Below, piece after piece: positions 16,600 through 25,955 of a stretch of 64,000 nt of DNA. Position 1 is the first letter of the stretch. Every line of letters starts with the position of its first letter. The DNA comes from Planctomycetota bacterium (GTDB lineage: Bacteria; Planctomycetota; UBA1135; GCA-002686595). Position numbers and translations under genes: made by a program. Below the pieces are notes generated by a model, which was not told where the DNA came from, did no database searches, and was given only the letters and a program-made list of their open reading frames with translations. The stretch is taken from positions 28,800 through 92,799 of the forward strand of contig NZBA01000008.1 in the NCBI GenBank assembly GCA_002686265.1, in the 5' to 3' direction.

Positions 16600-17178
16600 T
16601 CAGGTTCCGGGGGTGCGCGCGGGCATGACCTCGAGCAGATCCTCCGCCAGGCGCTCGCAGACGACGTCGATCAGAGCCTGCTCCGTGGGGTAGGAGGCGC
16701 CCTCGAAGCGCGTCCTCACCCGGCGCGTGATGCGCCCGCCCCACAGCTCCTCGCCGTCGCGGGCGTCGGTCAGCCAGGCGTCCATGACCACCGAGAGCAC
16801 GCCGTGAGAGACCCACAGGGAGGTGTCCCAGGACTGGACCTCGATCCGCAGGACGCCGTCCTCGTCGAGGGCGCCGAAGCGGTAGGAGGCCTCGACGACC
16901 TCGCGATCGACGTACTCGAGGGCCAGCGGGCTGTAGCGCCGGCGGACCAGAGCCTTCATGAAGCCGCGGCGCAGGCTGGCGGCCGGCACCACCGTCGGTG
17001 TCTCGGAGCTGACCGTCACCGGCGCGAGCACGATGTCCGCCGGCCTCACGCTCTCGATGGCGCCGTGGTGCAGGACCTCGATATCCTCGCCAGGGTAGTC
17101 CGGGACGGTCTGGCAGGCGACGAGCAGCGCCAGCAGGGAAAGCGGAGCGAGGGCTCGGCGGGCGGAATGTGTGCGCAT
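16600..17178 (-). CDS. Lipoprotein of unknown function
   Basis: The start at ATG 17178 gives 192 residues with a signal peptide ending in the lipobox LVAC (Cys22). The mature protein has a beta-rich pattern (VVEASYRFGALDEDGVLRIEVQSW, then VSVVMDAWLTDARDGEELW). This resembles small outer-membrane lipoproteins such as the GNA1162/DUF799 group, but the similarity is by eye and weak. The C-terminus is helical (DVVCERLAEDLLEVMP). It is separated from the neighbouring large lipoprotein gene by a terminator and from rpsO by another, so it is probably monocistronic. Confidence 0.7.
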   Translation of the reverse strand: MRTHSARRALAPLSLLALLVACQTVPDYPGEDIEVLHHGAIESVRPADIVLAPVTVSSETPTVVPAASLRRGFMKALVRRRYSPLALEYVDREVVEASYRFGALDEDGVLRIEVQSWDTSLWVSHGVLSVVMDAWLTDARDGEELWGGRITRRVRTRFEGASYPTEQALIDVVCERLAEDLLEVMPARTPGT

Positions 17179-17233
17179 CTCGAATCTCCCCTGAGGCGGT
17201 GTGGTGTCGGCGCCACGCGACGCCGACGGTTCC

Positions 17234-17256
17234 AGTATAGGCAACTCGCGTCCCGG
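17234..17256 (-). promoter_or_regulatory. Candidate promoter of the small lipoprotein gene
   Basis: A good -10, TATACT (complement of 17234-17239), lies about 55 bases before the ATG at 17178. The -35 at 17 bp spacing (TTCTCT) is poor, so confidence is modest. Confidence 0.35.
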
Positions 17257-17277
17257 AGAGAAACGTCCCTCGGGACG
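17257..17277 (-). terminator. Terminator after the Ig-like lipoprotein gene
   Basis: On the minus strand CGTCCC-GA-GGGACG (17277-17264) is followed directly by TTTCTCT, 32 bases beyond the stop at 17309. Compact GC stem plus T-rich tail is consistent with intrinsic termination, although the two-base loop means the real stem is probably shorter. Confidence 0.5.
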
Positions 17278-17308
17278 GGCGCTCGTCAGGAAGACCGAAA
17301 AGCGGCTC

Positions 17309-20300
17309 TCAGGGCAGGAGCAGGACCTGCTCGGGCCCGTGGGCGAAGAGCTCGTGCAGGCGCTCCGCGTCCGACCACAGGAACTCGCCCGCGTCCAGGC
17401 CGGGCCAAGCGAAGAGCGAGACCGAGAGGCTCACGAAGCCCTCCGCGAGGGGGGTGGGGTCGCCGAGGAGCGAGAGGTCGGGAACGTGCAGAGCGACCTC
17501 TCCACCGGCTGCGTCCGCTGGATCAAAGCGCCACAGCACCCAGCGGCGGCCGAGGGCATCGCGGACCGTGGCCCGGTAGAGCCCGGGCTGGCCCTGAGCG
17601 TCGGGGAGCACGTCGTTGAACTCGATGTCGAAGGCGTGGCCGCCGGTGTTGGCGACGGGCGAGGTCACCACCGGTACGGCGACGGGAGTCAGAGTCGCGG
17701 TGGGCACCGCGGGCAGTCCCGAGAAGCGCGGCCGCACCCCCGTGCGGGCGGTGCCGCCGTCGAGCTCGGCGTGCAGGAACAGGTCGCCGTCCACCACGCC
17801 ACCGGTCACGAGCGCTCCCAGCTCATCCTCGGCGTCATCGGCGATGCCGTCCACGACGCCCGGGTAGGCGGCGCGCAGGAAACTGGAGCCCACCGGGACC
17901 GGGCTGTCAAAGGCCTGTCCGAGGCCGACGACGACCGGGGCAGTGACTCCGGCCACGAGGGCTTCGACGCGCACGGACGGGATCGGGCTCGCCAGCCCCG
18001 AGGCGGTCGGGTCGAGAATCGGCAGGAGGGACAGGCCGATAGGGCTTCGCTCGTCGGGGAGGGCGTCCAAGATCGTGGGCTCGTTCAGGGTCACGCCCTC
18101 GGTGCCTCCCGAACCCGGCGCCAGCTCCGGACGCGGGAAGGAGAACAGAAACGCCCTCAGAAAACCGTCGGGCGTCCAGTCGATGATGGTCCCGGCGAAG
18201 TCCACCGAGAAGAAGGTCAAGGCCCCCAGGGTCAGGGGCGCAACCGTGTAGGGGTTCGTGGTGCAGACCGTCTGCCCCAGGAACGGATCGAACACGCAGG
18301 CGTCGCCTTCCATGACCACGCCGCCCCCGGTCCCGGGCAGGGGGACCTCGACCAGGCGCGAGCGGCTGTCGGCGAAGCGGCTGGCGAAGTTCACCAGCTC
18401 GGCCGAGCTCGAGAGCACGCCGGCGGTGACCGGGGTCAGCGCCAGCCCGCTGGGGGTCATCGGGACGTCGAGCCGATCGGTGGGCACGCCCTGGAAGGTG
18501 AACAGGTCGTAGCCGGCGGCGTCGACGGTGACCAGGGTCTCCCCCGCCGTCGCGGCGTCCAATACCGCGCGGCCGTCCGCGTCGGTGAGCTCCATATCCA
18601 GCGCTGCGGGGTCGATCTTGCCCCCGATCTCCTCGTGGGTGAATACCTGCGCTCCGACGAGCGGAGCGTGGGTGTAGGTGTCGAAGACGGTCACGAAGAC
18701 CTCTCCGCCGGGGAGCGCCGCTCCCGGGCCGCTGGCGCCCAGCTGGACCAGCTCGAGCACCGCCTCATCGGCCGAGTTGAGGGCCCGATCATAGATGCGT
18801 ACCTCCAACAGCGCGGGCTGCTCCGCCGCGGTCAGCTGTCCGATCGACACCCCCCTGGCCACGAAACGACCGTCGGAGTCGCTCCCGGCGACGGCCGGCA
18901 GGACCCCATTCGAGAAGGCCCCCGCGTCGGTCGTGACGCTGACCTCGACGCTGCGCAGCTCCTCGCTGGCCAACCCCACGACCGCCAGCTCGCGCAGGCC
19001 GAAGCGAACCTCGGAGAGTTGGCTACCGTCGGAGCCCAGGCCCAGAAGGCTCGGCGGAACGGTGTCGAGCACCGCGTCCTGCACGCCGCCCGCTTCCGCG
19101 ACCACATCCAAGAGGGTCACTGGTCCGGCGGCGTTCCCGCGCCGAACCTGAAAGGCGAACGCCAGGTCCCCGTCGCCCAGGACCGCCTCGAGGGGATCGC
19201 TCGTGACCAACAGCCCGAGCTCCTCGGCGTCGAGGATGCGCGAGGTCGAGCCCTCCGCCAGGGGCGCCGTGCGCTCCAGGGCGATGATCAGGCTCGACTC
19301 GTCGTCCGGGTCCGCCCCGAACAAGAAGATGCCCAGCTCGTCACCGGCGGCGGCTTCGACATCCAACAGCACTCCCACCTCCAGGGGCGTCGTCCCCAGC
19401 AGGTTGTCGATCCCGATCGCGTCGAAGGGCACGCTCAGGATGGAGGCGGAGAGCGGGGACGGGAAGTCGACCAAGTCGAAATCGAAGGCCGTGTTGGGCA
19501 GGGCCTGCCCCGTCGCCGCGGTGATCGAGGAGCCGCCGAGAGGGGAGAGCTCGACGCGCACGGTGGCTCCCGGCGCGCCGAGTCCCACGCGCGAACCGGC
19601 GGAATCGACGCTACGCCAGGTGTAGATCCTCGGCTCGACGACCGGCGTTCCGCCGAACTCGGTCAGCACCAGGACCTCGGGGTCGGGATCCTCGACGGGA
19701 TCGGCGCCGTCGACGGTCACCTGGAATGAGCTACCGGTGACGGTCGTGGGGTCCATCACGCGGTCGAAGACGACCACGACCTCGGTCGTGGCGCTCTGGT
19801 CCACGGTGTCCTCCGGCGGCCAGGTCGCCACGATCTGCGGGTCGGTGGGCAGATTGAGCGCGACGCCGAAGGTGCCCAGGACGCGGTCCGATGCGGCGAG
19901 CAGACCGTGGCCGGTCAGGTCGTGGGGCGAGCCGGTCTCGGCCACGCGCAGGGTGTAGGTCGTCCCCGCCAGGAGGGGCGGCGGGACGAGCACGACGACG
20001 CGCCCGTCGCCGAGCAGGGCGCTGCCGGCAAGGGGAAGGGGCAGACCGCCGCCCGCGCCGTCGTCCTGCAGCAGCTCGAAGGCACCCTCGAGCGAATCGG
20101 GAGCCATCGATTCGGAGAAGGTGATCACGATCGGACTCGTCGGGCTGGCGTCCGCCGCGGGGAAGACCGCCTGAACCGTGGGCGAGGCGGACTCCAGCCA
20201 CTCGCCGTCTTCGGGGAAGACGGCCGGGAACTCCTGGCCTTCGGAGCCGGGATCGCCCGAGCCTCCCGCGGAGCTGCAATCGCCGCCGAAGACACAGGCG

Positions 20301-20395
20301 GGGTTGTCACAGCCGGACAGGGTGCACAGAACCGCCAGGACGCCCGTGCCGAGCAGCATGGCGAGGGCGTCGATTCGCTTCGGGGTCGATTGCAT
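17309..20395 (-). CDS. Large lipoprotein with SbsA-type Ig-like domains
   Basis: The 1028-residue protein is exported: the signal peptide ends in lipobox LSGC (Cys29), followed by a Gly/Ser-rich segment with several Cys. Two SbsA/Big_5-type Ig-like domains are recognisable from ASPTSPIVITFSESMAPDSLEG (about 75-185) and TTEVVVVFDRVMDPTTVTGSS (about 195-320). Near residues 575-640 is a carboxypeptidase-regulatory-like beta sandwich (VFDTYTHAPLVGAQVFTHEE, then DADGRAVLDAA and VTVDAAGYDLF). The rest is beta-rich without motifs I recognise. No enzymatic signature was seen, so an adhesive or structural surface role is likely. A terminator follows at 17257-17277. Confidence 0.82.
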   Translation of the reverse strand: MQSTPKRIDALAMLLGTGVLAVLCTLSGCDNPACVFGGDCSSAGGSGDPGSEGQEFPAVFPEDGEWLESASPTVQAVFPAADASPTSPIVITFSESMAPDSLEGAFELLQDDGAGGGLPLPLAGSALLGDGRVVVLVPPPLLAGTTYTLRVAETGSPHDLTGHGLLAASDRVLGTFGVALNLPTDPQIVATWPPEDTVDQSATTEVVVVFDRVMDPTTVTGSSFQVTVDGADPVEDPDPEVLVLTEFGGTPVVEPRIYTWRSVDSAGSRVGLGAPGATVRVELSPLGGSSITAATGQALPNTAFDFDLVDFPSPLSASILSVPFDAIGIDNLLGTTPLEVGVLLDVEAAAGDELGIFLFGADPDDESSLIIALERTAPLAEGSTSRILDAEELGLLVTSDPLEAVLGDGDLAFAFQVRRGNAAGPVTLLDVVAEAGGVQDAVLDTVPPSLLGLGSDGSQLSEVRFGLRELAVVGLASEELRSVEVSVTTDAGAFSNGVLPAVAGSDSDGRFVARGVSIGQLTAAEQPALLEVRIYDRALNSADEAVLELVQLGASGPGAALPGGEVFVTVFDTYTHAPLVGAQVFTHEEIGGKIDPAALDMELTDADGRAVLDAATAGETLVTVDAAGYDLFTFQGVPTDRLDVPMTPSGLALTPVTAGVLSSSAELVNFASRFADSRSRLVEVPLPGTGGGVVMEGDACVFDPFLGQTVCTTNPYTVAPLTLGALTFFSVDFAGTIIDWTPDGFLRAFLFSFPRPELAPGSGGTEGVTLNEPTILDALPDERSPIGLSLLPILDPTASGLASPIPSVRVEALVAGVTAPVVVGLGQAFDSPVPVGSSFLRAAYPGVVDGIADDAEDELGALVTGGVVDGDLFLHAELDGGTARTGVRPRFSGLPAVPTATLTPVAVPVVTSPVANTGGHAFDIEFNDVLPDAQGQPGLYRATVRDALGRRWVLWRFDPADAAGGEVALHVPDLSLLGDPTPLAEGFVSLSVSLFAWPGLDAGEFLWSDAERLHELFAHGPEQVLLLP

Positions 20396-20660
20396 GGGAC
20401 CGATCTGGGATCTGGAACGGCGGGCGCCGACGAGGCGCTTCTCGGGCGCAGGCGCGGCACTCCCTCTGACTGCCCGCCGGCCCGGGATCTTCCCACCGAC
20501 CCAAATAGTCCCCGGTCATCGGTGGTGGTGGAAGCAGACAAGCCAAAAACTGTGACTCACTGGCCTCCGAGAGCCTATGAGGGGCCCCTGCGACGAGCGC
20601 GGGCTCGCGCCGTACAATTCCCGCGCCCGCCGCCCCCCACCGCCACCTCGCTCGACCCAG
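20396..20660. promoter_or_regulatory. Divergent intergenic region
   Basis: These 265 bp separate the Ig-like lipoprotein gene (minus) from the first TPR gene (plus) and must hold both promoters. A TACAAT box at 20613-20618 lies about 43 bp before the plus-strand ATG, but the hexamer 17 bp upstream does not resemble a -35. No clear minus-strand pair was found. Confidence 0.35.
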
Positions 20661-22796
20661 ATGCGCCCGACCAGTTCCCTGCTCCCGCTCTTCGCCGCCT
20701 GCGCCTGCGCGACCTCCACCGAGGCGACCGACCCCGAGAGGGCGGCCTGGGGGATAGCGGCAGCCATCGAGGCCGGGGACTTCTCCCGCGCCCGCGCCAA
20801 AGTCACCGACCTGTGGCGGGCCGACGAGTTGCGCGGGGTCCGGCGCGCTCTGGCCGCCGGCGACCTGCGCGGTGCCTGGGGGCACGCCCGGCGCGCGCGC
20901 GACCTCGCTCCCGCCGATCCCGATGCCCGACGCACGGCGGGAGAGGTCGCCGCCTTGCTCCTGACCGACGTCATGGGGGAGGGCCGCGCCCTCCTCGAGG
21001 CCGGCGATCCCCACGGAGCGATGGCGGTCCTCGACGAGGGCCTGGAGCTGAACGCCGAGGCCGGCGAGCTGCGCTTCCTCCGCGGAGTGAGCGCCCTGCG
21101 CATGGGCCTCGCCGCGGGCGACCCCTTCTTCTTCGCCGACGCGCGCACGGAGTTCCTGGCCGCCGCCGAGAGCGGGCGCGTGCCCGCCGCCTGGGCCGGC
21201 GCCGGAAGGGCCGCCTACCTCGCCCACTTCGATGGCGGCGACCCCGCCCTTCTGGAGCAGGCCCTCGCATACGCGCGACGAGGGCAGGCGGAGGTCAGCG
21301 CCTCCGGCGCCGACGCCGCACTCCTCGACCCGCCGCCGGTGCGCTCCTGGGCGGAGATCGTCTCCTTCGCCTACACCAGCGCCCGCCAGGACGGGACGGA
21401 CGCCGCGCGCGTCGCCGAGCTCTTCGCCTGGAGCATCGAGGCCCTCGAGAGCCTCGTGGGCGAGGTTCCCGAGGAGCCCTGGGCCTGGAACCAGCTCGCC
21501 AACCTCTACTCCTGGGAGAGTCGCGACTCGAAGGCGCGCGAGTGCATCCTGCGCGGCCTGGCCCTCTGCCCAGAGTCGGTGGCCCTGCACGAGGCTCTGG
21601 TGCGCACCGCCCGCTCCCTCGGCGGATCGGAAGCAGTCAGCGCCGACTACGCGTCCATGATCGAGCGTCGGCCGCGGCTCTCCCTGGCCCACTGGTACTT
21701 CGGCGTCGAGCGCCTCGAGCAGGCGCTCGACGCCCTACAGGCCGACGCAGCGCCCGCCGGGGGCCTGTTCGCCGAGGCCGAGCAGGCCTTTCAGAGTTGC
21801 CGCGGACTGAACGAGTCCTACGCCGAAGCCTGCCTCGGGCGCGAGGCCCTCTGCCGCAGCGGCCTGGGCTGGACGCGAGCCAACGCGGACGACCTCGAGG
21901 GCGCACGCGACGCCTTCTTGTCCATGGAGGAGCTGTTCCCCGGTGGCTTGCAGTGGGGCTACCCGGGCAAGCTCTACGATGGCATCGAGTCCCTGCGCCG
22001 GGTCGCGACGGCCTACAAGCGTCGCGCCGAGGACCCCGAGATCGGCGAGGACGAGGCGGTCCTGGCGGCCTCGCGCGCGGCGGAGATCTGCAGGACCCTG
22101 CACGAGCTGCGGCCCGAGGATCCCGATATCGCCAACGACACGGGCTTTTTGAATCGTGACGCAGGCGTCGCCCTCGAGCTGCGCGCCGAGCAGCTGCTCG
22201 CCCGCTGCACTGGGCTGACGGCGGGCCCCGAGCCTCTCGACGACACGACGCGCGCCTCCCTGCGGGCCGAGGCGGAGGCGCAGCTGGCGCGCGCCCACGA
22301 GCACATGGAGACGAGCTACCGGGCTTACGTGAGCGCGGCTCGCCTGGCGCCCGAGGACGCGCGCGTGATCAACGACACGGGCCTGATCCTGGCCTACTAC
22401 CTGCAGCGCGACGCCGACCGCGCGCGCGAGTACTTCGAGACGGCGATCGCCGTCGGTCAGGCGCGCATCGCCTCGGGTGTGGACGAGGGACGCGACCTCG
22501 CGAACCTGACCGAGGCGATCGGGGATGCGCACCAGAACATCGGCGTCCTGCTCCTCACGCTCGAAGGCGACGCCGCCGGTGCGCTAGAGTGGTTCGAGAA
22601 GAGCTTGGCCATCGGGCCGCCCTCGGTTACGCGCCCCGAGGTGAAGCGCCTCTACCTGCCCGCCTGCCGCAAGGTCATGGCCGGTGATCTGTCCATCGAC
22701 CTGATCGCCCGAGCATCCTACTGGAACGACCTGGAGCCCGAACGCGTGCTGGAGAAGCTGACCGCCGAGCTTCGCCTGCGCGACGCCCTGCGCTAG
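20661..22796 (+). CDS. TPR-repeat lipoprotein
   Basis: A 711-residue protein starting at ATG 20661 with a short signal peptide and candidate lipobox FAAC or ACAC (Cys14 or Cys16). The whole mature protein is helical with tetratricopeptide-like pairs, for example DLRGAWGHARRARDLAPADPD, DPHGAMAVLDEGLELNAEAGELRF and DRAREYFETAIAVG. Near the C-terminus INDTGLILAYYLQRD resembles LNDGAVILHYCLERD in the next gene, suggesting distant paralogy. TPR arrays scaffold protein complexes; nothing in it indicates catalysis. The stop is 16 bases before the next ATG, so the two genes are co-transcribed. Confidence 0.8.
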   Translation: MRPTSSLLPLFAACACATSTEATDPERAAWGIAAAIEAGDFSRARAKVTDLWRADELRGVRRALAAGDLRGAWGHARRARDLAPADPDARRTAGEVAALLLTDVMGEGRALLEAGDPHGAMAVLDEGLELNAEAGELRFLRGVSALRMGLAAGDPFFFADARTEFLAAAESGRVPAAWAGAGRAAYLAHFDGGDPALLEQALAYARRGQAEVSASGADAALLDPPPVRSWAEIVSFAYTSARQDGTDAARVAELFAWSIEALESLVGEVPEEPWAWNQLANLYSWESRDSKARECILRGLALCPESVALHEALVRTARSLGGSEAVSADYASMIERRPRLSLAHWYFGVERLEQALDALQADAAPAGGLFAEAEQAFQSCRGLNESYAEACLGREALCRSGLGWTRANADDLEGARDAFLSMEELFPGGLQWGYPGKLYDGIESLRRVATAYKRRAEDPEIGEDEAVLAASRAAEICRTLHELRPEDPDIANDTGFLNRDAGVALELRAEQLLARCTGLTAGPEPLDDTTRASLRAEAEAQLARAHEHMETSYRAYVSAARLAPEDARVINDTGLILAYYLQRDADRAREYFETAIAVGQARIASGVDEGRDLANLTEAIGDAHQNIGVLLLTLEGDAAGALEWFEKSLAIGPPSVTRPEVKRLYLPACRKVMAGDLSIDLIARASYWNDLEPERVLEKLTAELRLRDALR

Positions 22797-22812
22797 ACGA
22801 CATCGAGACGAG

Positions 22813-24471
22813 ATGAACCCGATCCTCCCCTGGCTGCTGTCCGCCGCGGCGAGCGCCTCCCCATTCGCTCCCCCACTCCCCTCCAACTCCGTCGTCGTCA
22901 TCGACGAGCCGAGCGCGGAGGTCGCCGACCTCGTGACGAGAGGTCGCGCCCTGCTCCGGGGCGGCCGTGCTGAGCAGGCCCAGGCCCTGCTCGACGAGGC
23001 CCTCTCCCTCGACGTGGGCCGCGCCCGCACGCGCGTCTGGGTCGTGCGCTGCTGGATCGCCCGCGGGCGCATCAACGACGCCCTCGACGCCTGCGACGAG
23101 CTGAGCGCCGCGGGCGAGAGCGGCGCCCATATGGACTACCTCTACGGCCTCGCCTTCCACGGGCGCGCGAAGGAGTACATCCGCCTCGCCAGCAACGGGC
23201 AGATGATCGAGATGAACTTCCGGGACTCGATGACCTACCTGCGCGCGGCCACCGAGGCCGACGCCGCCGCCTACCCCGATGCCTATCGGGCCCTGGCGGA
23301 GTCGGCGTGGTACGCCCAGGATCTCGCCGTCGGCCGCGAGGCGGCGGCGCGCGCCCTCGAGCTGCGCCCCGAGGGTGTCTTCGAGGCCTACATCCTCGGC
23401 CGCCTCGCCCTCTCGCAGTTCTCGGCCGCCCGGGGTGACGAGGCGCGCGCCGAGGAGGCCCAAGCCGCCTGGCAGGCGGCGGCGGACGCCTTCCGCCTCG
23501 CCATCGCGAACGCCGGCGAGCCAAGCGAGGCGGCACAGCGCCAGCAGCTGGCCAAGGCCCACCTGCAACTGGCCTACGCCCACCAGTGGAAGGCCGAGAC
23601 GGAACCCATGCTGGCCGAGTACTCCCAGGCCCTGCGCTGGGATCCGAGCATCGTCGATCTCTCCAGCCTGTGGTCGGCGGTCACGCCTGAGCAGTTCACC
23701 ACCTGCGTCGCCGCCGGCCGCACGGGCTTCTCGAAGGTCTGGGGCGGTGGCAGCGGCGACGGAGCGATGGCCTGGTGGCTGGCCTACGCGCGGCTGGCCG
23801 AGAAGGACCACGCACAGGCGCAGGCCCTCTTCGAGGAGGCGCTCGAGAAGCTGCCGACCTACCACGCCACCTGGTGGTACCTCGGGCTCGCGCGCTACCA
23901 CCAGCAGGACTTCGACGGCGCGATCGAGGCCTTCTCCGAACTGCAGGCCCGCGATCCCGCGGCGGGCGGACCGCTGGTCGCCGCGAACCGCGGACTGCAC
24001 CTCTCGATCCTCGGATTCCTGGTCGGGCGCTGCGCCGAGGAGCAGCGCAACGCCGAGGCGGGACGGCTGTGCGACCTCTACGTGGCCGCCGAACCGGCCA
24101 ATGCCCTGTACTGGAGCTACGTCGGCCTGTTCTACCGCGACGCCGGCGACGGTCTGCGGCGCGCCAGGCAGGCCGCCGACCGCACGCGGCGCGAGGCGTT
24201 CTGGGAGCGCGCCTGGGTCGGCTACTCGACCGCCCTCGAGCTCGAGCCCGCCAACCCCGCCTACCTCAACGACGGCGCGGTCATCCTGCACTACTGCCTC
24301 GAACGCGACCTCGACGTCGCGGCCGACATGTACGAACGGGCCTTCGCGCTCGCCGAGGAGCTGCTCGCCCGCGACGACCTCTCCGAGGAGCTGCGTGACC
24401 TCTACCGCATCGCCCGCCGCGACAGCCGCAACAACCTCGCCAAGCTCAAGGCCGGCCGCGGCGGAGGCTGA
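22813..24471 (+). CDS. Exported TPR-repeat protein
   Basis: The 552-residue protein begins with a signal-peptide-like stretch (MNPILPWLLSAAASASPFAP) without an obvious lipobox. TPR-like helical pairs follow: GGRAEQAQALLDEALSLDVG, AQALFEEALEKLPTYHATW and DFDGAIEAFSELQARDPAAG. A tryptophan-rich stretch is notable (AWWLAYARLAEKD, YHATWWYLGLARYHQ). The segment LNDGAVILHYCLERDLDVAADMYERAF mirrors the corresponding part of the preceding TPR lipoprotein. Role unknown; it is presumably a partner of that neighbour. Confidence 0.8.
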   Translation: MNPILPWLLSAAASASPFAPPLPSNSVVVIDEPSAEVADLVTRGRALLRGGRAEQAQALLDEALSLDVGRARTRVWVVRCWIARGRINDALDACDELSAAGESGAHMDYLYGLAFHGRAKEYIRLASNGQMIEMNFRDSMTYLRAATEADAAAYPDAYRALAESAWYAQDLAVGREAAARALELRPEGVFEAYILGRLALSQFSAARGDEARAEEAQAAWQAAADAFRLAIANAGEPSEAAQRQQLAKAHLQLAYAHQWKAETEPMLAEYSQALRWDPSIVDLSSLWSAVTPEQFTTCVAAGRTGFSKVWGGGSGDGAMAWWLAYARLAEKDHAQAQALFEEALEKLPTYHATWWYLGLARYHQQDFDGAIEAFSELQARDPAAGGPLVAANRGLHLSILGFLVGRCAEEQRNAEAGRLCDLYVAAEPANALYWSYVGLFYRDAGDGLRRARQAADRTRREAFWERAWVGYSTALELEPANPAYLNDGAVILHYCLERDLDVAADMYERAFALAEELLARDDLSEELRDLYRIARRDSRNNLAKLKAGRGGG

Positions 24472-24581
24472 GCCGGGAGCGCTCGTGGGGGCGCTGCCCG
24501 TCGGGGGGGGCTCGTCTCAGGAGTGCCTCGTCCCGGAAGTACAGGGTCGGTGACGCGAGCGCGCAGCACCGCGGCGCGCGG
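24472..24581. other. Convergent intergenic spacer
   Basis: These 110 bp lie between the converging TPR and UPF0210 genes. There are GC-rich self-complementary stretches (AGCGC/GCGCT near 24478-24494, and GCGCGC repeats near 24560-24580), but no T-run on either strand to mark a terminator. Confidence 0.3.
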
Positions 24582-25946
24582 TCAGTTGCGGTAGCCCTGC
24601 AGCGGCGCGGGGATGCGCCCGCCGCGGCGCTGCAGGAGGCTGCAGCCGCCCGCGCCGGCCCGCTGCACGATGGCCGTGCCGAGCAGGCCTCCCCACTCGA
24701 CCGTCTCCCCCACGCCCTTGCCCGGGACCGGGATCAGGCGCACGGCGGTCGTCTTGTGGTTGACCATCCCGATCGCCATTTCGTCGGCGATGATGCCCAC
24801 GATCACGTCGTGGGGCGTGTCGCCCGGCACGGCGACCATGTCGAGGCCCACCGAGCAGACCGAGGTCATGGCTTCGAGCTTCTCGAGGCTCAGGACGCCC
24901 TCGGCCACGGCGCGGATCATGCCGCCGTCCTCGGAGACGGGGATGAAGGCCCCCGACAGGCCGCCGACGCTCGAGGAGGCCATCGCTCCGCCCTTCTTGA
25001 CCGCGTCGGTCAGGAGAGCCAGAGCCGCGGTCGTACCCGGCGCCCCGGCGCATTCGACGCCCACCAGCTCGAGGATGCCGGCCACCGAGTCCCCCACCGC
25101 GGGCGTCGGAGCGAGGCTGATGTCGACGATCCCGAAGGAGGTTTCGAGGCGCCGTGCGGCCTCGCGGCCGACGAGCTCGCCCATGCGCGTGACCTTGAAG
25201 GCCGTGCGCTTGATCGTCTCCGCGACGGCCAGCAGATCGGCATCGGGTCCCAGACGCTCGAGGGCCGAGCGCACGACGCCCGGACCGGAAACGCCGACGT
25301 TCAAGACGGTCTCCGCCTCTCCGACGCCGACGTGCGCCCCGGCCACGAAGGGGTTGTCCTCCACGACGTTGCAGAAGCAGACGAGCTTGGCGCAGGCGAG
25401 GCCGCCGGTCTCCGAGGTGCGTGCGGCGGCGTCGAGGACGGCCGTCGCGAAGCGATCCACAGCGTCCATGTTGATGCCGGCACGCGTGCTCGCCACCGAA
25501 ACCGAGGCACAGACGCACTCGGTCGCCGCGAGAGCGGCGGGGATCGAGTCTACCAGCGCCCGGTCGGCGCTCGTGAAGCCCTTGTGAACGTAGGCCGAGA
25601 AGCCGCCGATGAAGTCGACTCCGACCTCCTCCGCGGCCGCGTCGAGGGCGAGGGCCAAGGGCGTCAGGTCCTCGGCGCCCGACGGCCCGGCGATCCAAGC
25701 CACGGGCGTCACGGCGATGCGCTTGTTGACGATCGGAACACCGTAGTCGTCGGCGATCGACTCGGCGACCTCGACCAGATTGCGAGCGTGCTGCACGATC
25801 TTGGCGTAGACCTTCTCGCAGGTCGCCTCGAGATCAGGATCGGCGCAGTCGAGCAGGTTGATGCCCAGGGTGGTCGCCCGAATGTCGAGGGTCTCCAGCT
25901 CGACCATCCGGATGGTCTCGAGGATCTCCTGGTCGGTGAAAGCCAA
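24582..25946 (-). CDS. UPF0210 (PFL-like, DUF711) family protein
   Basis: The 454-residue product is a full-length UPF0210 protein, a widespread family of unknown activity. Recognisable blocks are [108 protein letters not shown] and the C-terminal [13 protein letters not shown]. No N-terminal extension that could act as a microcompartment targeting helix is visible. It is the last gene of the BMC operon, 9 bp after the ACT-domain gene; UPF0210 and ACT (UPF0237) genes are commonly paired in other bacteria. Its presence at the end of a BMC operon is unusual and may hint at substrate metabolism or amino-acid sensing. Confidence 0.9.
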   Translation of the reverse strand: MAFTDQEILETIRMVELETLDIRATTLGINLLDCADPDLEATCEKVYAKIVQHARNLVEVAESIADDYGVPIVNKRIAVTPVAWIAGPSGAEDLTPLALALDAAAEEVGVDFIGGFSAYVHKGFTSADRALVDSIPAALAATECVCASVSVASTRAGINMDAVDRFATAVLDAAARTSETGGLACAKLVCFCNVVEDNPFVAGAHVGVGEAETVLNVGVSGPGVVRSALERLGPDADLLAVAETIKRTAFKVTRMGELVGREAARRLETSFGIVDISLAPTPAVGDSVAGILELVGVECAGAPGTTAALALLTDAVKKGGAMASSSVGGLSGAFIPVSEDGGMIRAVAEGVLSLEKLEAMTSVCSVGLDMVAVPGDTPHDVIVGIIADEMAIGMVNHKTTAVRLIPVPGKGVGETVEWGGLLGTAIVQRAGAGGCSLLQRRGGRIPAPLQGYRN

Positions 25947-25955
25947 GCGGTACTC

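Noticed and set aside
17201..19729. 842-codon plus-strand open frame opposite the Ig-like lipoprotein
   Set aside because: Shadow of the real minus-strand gene; composition is Gly/Arg/Gln-rich without domains, and it starts inside the lipoprotein promoter region.
20307..21692. 461-codon minus-strand open frame over the TPR gene start
   Set aside because: Runs through the divergent promoter region and lacks any recognisable domain; the TPR protein on the other strand is convincing.
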